Origin: Metellina segmentata
Lineage: Eukaryota; Arthropoda; Arachnida; Araneae; Tetragnathidae
Direction of reading: 5' to 3'
Assembly (NCBI GenBank): GCA_947359465.1
Contig: OX375874.1
Span: forward strand, 100,009,441 to 100,073,440
DNA: 64,000 bases
Position numbers and translations under genes: made by a program. This document shows, one piece after another, positions 56,130 through 64,000 of the stretch; the stretch's first letter is position 1; every line of letters starts with the position of its first letter. The notes beneath the pieces are model-generated. The model was not told the DNA's origin. It saw nothing but the letters and a program-made list of their open reading frames with translations, and made no database searches.

Positions 56130-57760
56130 CTGAAGATCTGTTCTTCTTATTGTTATAACCGCTTATTAAGGAATCGTTATAGCACTTTTACTTACGTACT
56201 TTACTCACCACTTACGTTTGATACTTTTGAATTGTTTGCGCTAGTTTCAATCTTCTTACTTTCAGTCGGTCTAATGTCTAATAAGCCTTCGTGATATAAA
56301 AAATTATCGTACAGAGACGAATCAAATTATTAGACTTTCAGTGATATATATTGAGCAATAGTTTACAGATATTAAATCCGCTTATTGTTTGCAATATCAT
56401 ATCTAATAGTTATTGACCTAAATTGTAGGTTTCAACTGTTTTCATAAATTTAGACTTTCAATTTAACTAGACTTTAGACTTTTACAAGTAATACATGTTG
56501 ATAATCGCTATTCGATGCAAATTTTTCCAATAACTTTTAATATTTTACTCTAAGAATTACAAATTTTGTACTGGCTAATTTTTATCTGATTTACTTAAGA
56601 GAATCTATCAAATATTGAGAAATCTTTTATTTTCTATGTATATAGAACATTAAAATTTCAGCATTCACGTTTCTTTAATCTTAATGAAGCCTTAACTCTT
56701 CACCGTCAAAACAAAATGGTAGAATGGAACGATGTTTTATTTATATATAATTAGTCTAAAATTATACGAGAGAAATATTCCAATAATTTATTTTTACAAG
56801 CTTGATTGTAAACAATCTTTCAATAATAGATTTAGACAGACGAGTGAATTTCTATGTTCTTGGGCCTAAAGCTCTTTATCCTCAGATAGCAAAGTTTTAA
56901 GTTCAGAATACGATAAGGCCAACATAAAAACCTTTAGCGGTATAACAAAGTCTTGGGCGTCAGGTGATGAAGAGGGATTCAGTTAAAGTTGATGCTGTTA
57001 GAGAAGACCCTACAATGGCCATAGACAAGCCTATTATTTCAGTAAGATCTTAGAAAATACCAGAGTTCAAAATATCAGTGACTACGGAGTTTAAAAACGA
57101 ACAAAAATTTAAAACTTTAGAAGGTTTTTTTTAAATTGCATGGCTTTCTAAACAAGAATTAGGAAAGGAAAAATTGTAAAACATAATAGATTAGATATCA
57201 AAGATATATATTTTAATTATTATTTACATTTTTAGCACGTTAAGAATAGCTGTTGGTCTGTGTTTGTTACTAGTCATATCTGGCGATTTGCGATACAGCT
57301 GAAATTTTATTGCGATGGAGAGATCAGTAAAAGTTTTACTTCTAGTTTTGAATCATCTTTCGACGCATGACCGATGACATTATCAATGTTTATGGGGAGT
57401 AAATATTCATATAGAAATTATTATTTACAGTAACCAAAATGATTTTCTAAAATCCAATAGGAAATACACTTTTATGCGAATACTAAAAGTAGGTAAAAAA
57501 AAAAATATTAGAGACTAGCGATATTAACCTTACTTGATTAAAAAATACGAGGGCTAGTTAATGTCTTCCTCTTATCTATTATAGAATCCTAAAACTGTGA
57601 TTTTTAAAGTGAATTAAAATATTGGCAGCAAGAAAAACAGAAAATATTCATAACACTTTTATATATTCATATTCTAACTAAGTACTTTCTCTACAAGAAT
57701 AATTTCCAACATGTTTCGTAAGGATTGACAGGAGTTTTATTCAGTTCAAAATATTATGAA
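56130..57760. other. Gene-free DNA
   Basis: AT-rich. No supported gene, RNA or element end. Confidence 0.4.
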
Positions 57761-57763
57761 AGC

Positions 57764-58093
57764 GGTAATGGTAATATTAGTTAACGTCGTACTAGAGCAA
57801 CACAACGGGCTATTGACGACAGTCCGGGATCAATTCCTTATGGAAAAGAACCGAGGACAACACCTCGTAATTTTGAACCACAGTCAGATGACCAAGCAAC
57901 ACCTGAGCTGGCACCCCACTCTCCAAACTTCCACACAAATCCAACGTGAGAAATTTCGGCCAAGACAGATTTAAGGTGCACCAGCCGCCTCTACACCATA
58001 CGCTTACAAACATCCATGGCCGGACCCGGATTTGAAACAGGAACCTTCCTATCTAGAGGCTAACATCTTAACCACTAATATCGGTTGGTCGGC
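57764..58093 (-). repeat. tRNA-derived SINE
   Basis: Near full-length reverse-strand copy of the 7604-7942 family: a GGTAATGGTAAT tail on the left, a complete body, and on the right the tRNA-like head. The B box is GTTTCAAATCC, degraded at one or two bases. Confidence 0.85.
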
Positions 58094-58479
58094 TTTTTGA
58101 AAACGGAGTATTAAGATTTTTTTCATAATGTACTGAGCCTATTGAATTGTGTCGGTAAAGCAAATATTCATTTCTCACAAAGAATGCAAAACAAAAATAT
58201 TCATGAACTGTTATATTTGCAGAAGTCTGAGTTGCATGATGATGAATATTCATGACATACTTTTACTACCAAAAAAAGATTTCAGATATTAGGAGTTACG
58301 TAAAATTATACCGTTTTTGAAATATGTTCTAGAAAACACGTATTTTCCAAAAAATTATATTATAAATGTTGGTCTTATAATTTTTTCTATCATTCTTACT
58401 ACTGGAAACATCCACCAATTTGAAAATAGAAGTGTGAAAGAATTTTTTCAGAATCATTACTTCCACACTTTGAATGACT

Positions 58480-58735
58480 TCTCCAAATGCAAAAGGCACC
58501 GCCGCCTTTGTCGATGTTGTCCATTAAAACTATCCCCAAGCAATTTCACTACATCACTGTCAAGTGTCAATGGATTACCTTTGACCTCGAACCGCTCCCC
58601 GAAGGAACTGAAAGAGATCTCTCGTCTAACTACCTACTTCCCTACTATGAAAGACAACCGCCCGACTAAGCGCCTCTCAGGACTCTGTCGAAGAATCTCT
58701 TTGGGTACGGATTGAGGCGGTTCAGGATTCAGAGG
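58480..58735 (-). other. Unassigned GC-richer segment
   Basis: On the minus strand a stretch can be read as EISFSSFGERFEVKGNPLTL and VVKLLGDSFN, but in short frames with stops. Composition is higher in GC than the flanks. No family recognised. It lies at the right end of the possible piggyBac-like remnant. Confidence 0.25.
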
Positions 58736-58739
58736 GTAA

Positions 58740-60463
58740 AACTCCTTCAGCACATAGAAATGCTTTAACTGTCAGAATTGACGATTTTTCATTTTTTTTT
58801 TTTGCTAACGAATTAATTTTGAGTTTAAATAGGATGCTTTAAAGTACTATGACGAAGTAGATAAAATGAAAACTTTTCACAAATTTCAAACAATTTTCTT
58901 TTGTCTGCTCTAACTGCTTTTGAGGGATAGAATTTGAAGAATGCAACGTTGAGCGATTTCACAATTTTCCTTCAAAGTTGCATTCCCTTTAAATGCCTGG
59001 ACTTTCCAAAATATTTAACTTTGAAACAAAATATTTTCCATATCGTTATTTATATATTAAGTAAACAACTGGATAGAAATTTCATAAAATTCCGTACGCA
59101 TGCAATCGTCACAGGTTTTTTCTTATTTTGTTCATTTCATACAGAATAAATGACACTTAAATATAAAATAAATAATCAGAGATGAATTCTATATAAAGTT
59201 TCTAAAGAATTAATTTTTCATTTCGTTGAAAATAATATTCGGAACAAGCTGAATGCATTTTGAAGAAACACTCCTAACATTTAATTTTAATTTCTAATGG
59301 CGCAAATTAAAGGTTTTTAGGTAGTGTTTGTAATGTTAATTTATTCATCTGATCTTGCTTACAAAAAAGAGAATAAATTATATTTGTTTTGACCTTCAAT
59401 TGCTGAAGAAGAATTACATATTAAATTTCGAGAGTATGGAAGTCTGGATTCGAGATATTCAATATCTTACCTTTCCATTAACCTAATGCATTAGACGTTT
59501 TTTTTATATTTTTGCAATCAATAAACATCAGAATGACTTGTGTAATAATTTTGTAAAATTAAATAAATTTTTTCGAGAAAGATACATTAAAACCATTATT
59601 TCTTTTCAAATGCATTATTGCGTTATGACAAAACAATATATTTATCATAAATCCATAAGTGAAAGTAAGATTTTTAATATACCCTAATGTGCACAACTTA
59701 AAGTACCGTTCATATGCTAGGCAAAATCGTCTATTTTAAATTTCTTTATTCTAACAATACCTGCTGAGGTAGTTTGGTAATGAGCGAAATTGAACCATTC
59801 AATTGTCAATTCATTTCAAAGGCAATACCTCTTCATTAATTTATTCTATATTTCTAATAGAATGAAAATGAAATTTGTTAAATTTTCAACATGGAACAAT
59901 ATTACAATCTACATGCACAGGGCATTCGCAAGCATACAGACATCGCATTGTGTTGATTTATAATGCCATAATATATTCACATCAATATAGGTACAAAAGA
60001 CTACTTACTGATTGTTCAGAATCAATCACTAATGTGTTTTTGCCTCCAGAGAAACATATCCATTGAGAATGAAACAAATTTTGGGAGAAGAACGTATGAT
60101 TTCAAAAACTTTCTTACCAAGATGTGTCCTTAAACTGTAAACTATTCTTGTTCATTGCTCAGTAAACGTTCCGCCCTTAAAAAATTAACCAACCTGTAAG
60201 TATTTACTTTATGGGATAATTTAACATATTGCGATTCATAAGTAACAAGCATGTAAAACCTGTTCACAACTTATTAATATCGAATTGTTAAATCGTCAGC
60301 TTATATATATATATATTTGGAGCTTCAATTTCTTAAAATGGAGAATTCTATAGAAGATTAAGAAAGAGAGCGCTTAAGAAGTCCAACAAGTTTTGTGGAA
60401 CATTACACTTATTAATTACAGACTTTTCTTTCTGCTTTATACTTTGAAAAGTTCCGTACAAGC
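58740..60463. other. Gene-free DNA upstream of the last receptor
   Basis: AT-rich, with (TA)n at 60302-60315. No supported gene. The sequence is not obviously similar to the 5' flank of units A and B. Confidence 0.4.
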
Positions 60464-61552
60464 ATGATATCAGTAGATATCCCGCTGTGGCCACTTTTAA
60501 ATTTGAAACTTCAGGAAAACAACAAAGCAATCAATAAGGTATTTTGTTATTTCTCGTACTTTTCAGCTGCCACTTTGCAAGTATACGGGATATACTTGAT
60601 TTCAAATGCTTGCGTTGCATTCGGAAATGCTAACGTGAAAAATGATATTGCTCACATTTTTATAATTTGTCTATCGTGTGCTCTTTGGTTTTCGTTTTTA
60701 TTTCAAGAGAAACGAATACAGAAGCTGTTACATATCCAGAGTGTGTATTTGTCAATCAAGAATCGGCCTCTAAGAATCACATGTTCTGAAATATGTCTTT
60801 TTGCTTTACTTTCAGCTTTGCCATTTGTATATACAGTGACCTTCATACGTTTTGGCTTCACATCTAAGAAATATTTACTAAAGTTTACATACGGATACCA
60901 TTTACAAAGTGAAGTGTTGGAAGTAGTTGTACAACACATTGGATACTACGGGTATTATTTAATATACATGAAATGGCCATGCATCGCTTTATGGTCGATG
61001 TGTACTTTATTGCATCGGGCAACAAACGTTCTGGATCAATTCAACGAAAATCTGAAGCAGATGTCTTGGCGCATTTATTTGTCAGAAACCCCTGATAGGT
61101 TGAATGAATACTTTAAAATTATCAACATGATACGTGATATGAAAAAAGTATTGTCTTGGCCATCGTTGATATTACTGATGATAGGTTTTCTAGAATTGTA
61201 CAAAGTGCTAGCTAGCTTTTTGTTAGGTAAAATGCAGTTAAATTTCAAATACTTGGTGCATATGTCAACCATTGTATCAACGGGGTGTGCCATAATTATT
61301 TTGTTAACATTTTACAGTGCCAGAATTCCACAGCGTATGTCAGAGATTAAAATAACTTCATCAAGATTGGTGCATAAACACAGATTCAATAAAGCACTTA
61401 GTCTAGAAAACTTTATCTTGCTTGAAAGTATCGTGAAGGAAGATCTGATTTACATCACAGCTTGCGATTTTGTCGTTTTAACTAATAGCTTCATAGTTTC
61501 TGCCTTCAGTTCTCTAATTACATTTGGATTGCTCATTTTCAATCTGAAATGA
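60464..61552 (+). CDS. Gustatory-receptor-like seven-transmembrane protein, intact
   Basis: Intronless frame of 362 codons, ATG to TGA. It has the same architecture as the gene at 16640, from which it is clearly diverged (by eye roughly half the residues match). Hydrophobic segments fall at about 26-47, 61-80, 108-130, 154-183, 229-252, 262-286 and 342-361. Shared blocks: DIPLWPLLNL (5-14), LSCALWFS (70-77), MKWPCIALWSMC (169-180), IPQRMSEIKIT (288-298), IYITACD (329-335) and FGLLIFN (354-360). It keeps the family length and no lesion is visible. Expected in the plasma membrane of chemosensory cells as a channel-type receptor; the ligand is unknown. It sits about 15 kb from the previous receptor locus, on the same strand. 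Confidence 0.8.
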   Translation: MISVDIPLWPLLNLKLQENNKAINKVFCYFSYFSAATLQVYGIYLISNACVAFGNANVKNDIAHIFIICLSCALWFSFLFQEKRIQKLLHIQSVYLSIKNRPLRITCSEICLFALLSALPFVYTVTFIRFGFTSKKYLLKFTYGYHLQSEVLEVVVQHIGYYGYYLIYMKWPCIALWSMCTLLHRATNVLDQFNENLKQMSWRIYLSETPDRLNEYFKIINMIRDMKKVLSWPSLILLMIGFLELYKVLASFLLGKMQLNFKYLVHMSTIVSTGCAIIILLTFYSARIPQRMSEIKITSSRLVHKHRFNKALSLENFILLESIVKEDLIYITACDFVVLTNSFIVSAFSSLITFGLLIFNLK

Positions 61553-62215
61553 AAATACTATTGTGAAAGGATTTCGGAATAAATATTCACTTTACTGCAA
61601 TCAACACCCGATCGATGTTTTAGTTGATATTTTTATTTTTCAGTTTTATATTTAGTGACAGTGTCATTTTCTTCACGAAAGTATGTAAATAAGAATTAAA
61701 TTGTATATTTTTAATTCGATTGCCCATAGTATGGTACTTCTTGTTTCATAAAATTCAGTCTTTGGATCAAATCTTGTAAATTGTAGTTCTATGTAAGCTA
61801 TTCCTCATGTTGCTCTTTTCTATTAAATTATTTGTCCTTGTGCATATGGCCTAAATTATTTACGCTTCTAAATTCACTGCATTTTGTAAAACATTGAATT
61901 AGTTTACAAATATAAACAAATAAGTAAATAAAGTTGTCTTAGTCATTGGTTTAATCATTTTATTAACAGTATTTATGTTCGAATAATTGGAAATTGATGC
62001 TACAATTATTCAATACTTCAAAATATGATATATATAAGAAATCATTTTGTAAAAATAAGGAAAGTGGAAATTATGATGTTCGTGGCAAACCGAATTTTAT
62101 GATAAACGTGAGTATGTGTGTTAAATCTATAATTTTGTTTGTGTTTACCCTACGATTTGATTACTACGATCCTAATATTAGTATACGAAAATATTGTCTA
62201 CCTCAATAGTTATTG
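61553..62215. other. Gene-free DNA
   Basis: 3' flank of the receptor, with no relic of a second receptor recognised, unlike the other three loci. The first AATAAA-type signal near the stop is weak (GAAATGAAAA); GGAATAAATA at 61577-61586 is a candidate poly(A) signal. Confidence 0.35.
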
Positions 62216-62290
62216 TTAGGTTGGTTGCTTTTTTGGCTTTTTATGATGCAAGGGCCATATTTGACTGTGCTGGACCGAACATAACGTCAG
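62216..62290 (-). repeat. LINE-like 3' tail fragment
   Basis: TTAGGTTGGTTGCTTTTTTGG then TTATGATGCAAGGGCCATAT resembles the reverse complement of the 3' end of non-LTR elements (compare TTAGTTGGTAGGCTTTGG and TTATGGCGC at 48785-48822). Very short. Confidence 0.4.
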
Positions 62291-63180
62291 GTAGAAATTG
62301 TGGTGAAAGAAGGGAGAAGAGGGATTGGTGAATATAGTAGGGGGATGAAAACAAGGAAATATATGATCTGTTTGATAGGAAAAGAGTTTAATGGACTCCA
62401 TAGGTAAAAAAATAGATTTATAACTATTCAGGATGTAAGGGAATTTCGATTGATTTTATTTTTGAACAAAGCATAAAATCTGAAATTTTTATGTTTCGAA
62501 ATAATCTAAATGGCACATGTAACCCAATTATATTGCTCATTGTTTGAAGATGGACAAGTAGGGAACGATTAGGGATATAAATGCTACCAAATCATTCCAT
62601 ATGAATATTTTTGGAAACTATTGAGCTATATTTCAATCCCTTTTCGAAAAATCTTTAATTCGTTCATTATAAGTATCTCCAAAGCCTTTTCGTCAAAAAA
62701 AATTTAGATTACTTTGTTTTGAAAATATGAAAATGTATAGCGTGTAAATATATGAACAAACATACTAAAATTGATATATTTGCAGCATTATTTGATACTT
62801 TTACCTGAAATCTCTCAGTGTTCCGCAGGTCTTTCCTAGTGATTACCGACCAAAAGGTTTTTCTGTGGAATTTTCCCAACAGGTTGTCTTTGAGGAAATT
62901 TCCTATTATTCCTCTAGAAACCATTTCTAACGTAGTTCAACTGGAATACATTTCGAGATTGATGTGTCCCGTTTATTTCCAGAGACGGGTATTATGAAAC
63001 CTGGGAACTCCCTGGGAGTGTGTTCTTAAGGGAGATATGTGCTATATAGCACATCTAATCTATACAGTACCATGATATGTTAGCGATACCAGCATAAGTA
63101 AGCATTAGTACATTTCCTTTTAAAAATCTGATGTAGAGAATATATACTTTAATCAGAGAGGATTCCTTATGCTACGTTAA
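62291..63180. other. Gene-free DNA
   Basis: No supported gene or repeat. Confidence 0.35.
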
Positions 63181-63189
63181 ATAGCAATT

Positions 63190-63420
63190 TACGTTTTACT
63201 CGCTGTCTATTGTTAATATCGTTCAAAGTTCCTGCAGTCGGACGCTAAACGTTCTAAAGAGTGTAAGTGCTCTAGGCCTGGCACCTGTTATGCCGAAGCC
63301 TCACCGTATCGTCCAGAGACTTTTTGCCGAAGGTGAGTCTATCTGTTCTTCGGGTTTTGCCATCGGTCCAGATCTTCTTTCTCCTGGACTTTTATCTTTA
63401 GTTTCAATCCATTATTTGTG
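63190..63420 (+). other. Locally GC-richer open frame with a splice-donor match
   Basis: From 63223 a frame stays open for about 65 codons. An ATG at 63290 starts MPKPHRIVQRLFAE and is followed directly by GCCGAAG/GTGAGT, a strong 5' splice-donor match. This could be the first coding exon of a gene whose remainder lies to the right of the window. It could equally be part of an unrecognised repeat. No family recognised. Confidence 0.25.
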
Positions 63421-63699
63421 ATTATTGATTTTTCTGTGTACTATCGGGACCCCTTTTATTTAACTGGGTACAGCTACACTCTACGTTTATGAGTGATGGC
63501 AACGGCTTGGCGATTTTTTTTGGCGCGCTTCTAGTAGCGAGTTACGATAAATTAAGGCAACCCATCTTTCGTTACGTTTGTTGTGGTTTTCATGGCAACC
63601 TCGGCAAACGGAAACTTTCAATTTTCATTTTGAATATTCTAGAAAGTTCTTCCAAAATCCGTTAAAATCGTTTGATTTCATTGATTCGTTTGAAATTTT

Positions 63700-63800
63700 T
63701 TCTTTCCTCCCATTGGTTATTTTGTTTTTAAAAATTTCCTTTGATTGCATTGGTCCTTTTAAAAAATCGTTTTCGGTGATACCATTGGTCCATTTATTTG
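63700..63800. promoter_or_regulatory. Cluster of inverted CCAAT motifs
   Basis: CCCATTGGTTA, GCATTGGTCC and CCATTGGTCC occur within about 85 bp (63709-63793). Reverse-orientation CCAAT boxes at this spacing can mark promoters bound by NF-Y. A T-rich tract follows. No associated gene is visible. Confidence 0.25.
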
Positions 63801-64000
63801 TATTTTGACAGTTGTGGAATTTTTATTTTATTATAATAGTTTTCTTGAAAGGTTTAAGAGTTTTTTTTTTTTTTTTTACCATTTTCGTTTTCATTATTTT
63901 TTTACGAAAGAATTCTGACGTTATCAGGTTGTATTATTTCTTGCTTTTGTTTTCTTTTGTAAATCTCTTTCTTTTTCAACATGCCCACTGTATTTAGTGT

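Larger units (their letters stand above)
55278..58738 (-). mobile_element. Possible piggyBac-like remnant
   Basis: CTTTAACCCTCTGAATCC at 55278-55295 and GGATTCAGAGGGTAAA at 58723-58738 are inverted copies. TTAA next to CCCT is the usual piggyBac junction; the right side has TAAA where TTAA is expected. Close to the left end, a minus-strand frame has a Cys/His-rich motif (YCSHCNSPLFNGHKR) resembling the C-terminal cysteine-rich domain of piggyBac transposases. The large interior is otherwise non-coding and contains a SINE. The pairing of these ends could be chance. Confidence 0.3.

Overview
This is an AT-rich animal nuclear sequence, probably from an arachnid and most likely a spider. The grounds are a tandem family of intronless seven-transmembrane receptors of the arthropod gustatory-receptor type, abundant Tc1, hAT, pogo and non-LTR elements, and tRNA-derived SINEs. 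Nothing resembles a bacterial operon. The species is inferred from gene and repeat content and is not proven.

Region by region: (1) 0.3-3.4 kb: two SINE fragments, the terminal coding exon of an ABCC/MRP-type ABC transporter (1632-1743) with a downstream poly(A) signal, then a three-copy tandem repeat. (2) 3.4-14.4 kb: gene-poor. It holds one intact SINE with a 16-bp target duplication, further SINEs, and a Tc1 relic split by a hAT element whose 8-bp target duplication is exact, followed by a pogo/Tigger relic and a foldback repeat. (3) 14.4-21.4 kb: segmental-duplication unit A, with an intact 361-codon receptor and a receptor relic. (4) 21.4-29.2 kb: a stack of degraded DNA transposons. (5) 29.2-33.4 kb: a receptor pseudogene split by a 5'-truncated non-LTR element, then a fourth receptor relic running into a TA microsatellite. 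(6) 33.4-36.5 kb: Tc1 and hAT/ZBED relics. (7) 36.5-47.7 kb: duplication unit B, with a receptor broken by a 2-bp insertion, the duplicated relic, and three large transposon insertions whose empty sites survive in unit A. (8) 48.8-54.8 kb: a full-length but mutated non-LTR retrotransposon on the minus strand, bounded by a 13-bp target duplication. (9) 55-64 kb: a possible piggyBac-like remnant, a SINE, a second intact receptor (362 codons, 60464-61552), and a locally GC-richer stretch near 63.2-63.6 kb that could hold a first exon or promoter.

The biological theme is a chemoreceptor cluster evolving by birth and death. Seven receptor loci, all on the plus strand, span about 45 kb: two intact, one freshly frameshifted and four decayed. 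One relic was already dead before the segmental duplication, because both copies share the same stop codon. The most unusual mobile DNA is a 1.94-1.96 kb element with CCCAG...CTGGG ends, 2-bp target duplications and a palindromic CTGCAG array, present twice 149 bp apart and carrying the same nested SINE and MITE in both copies.
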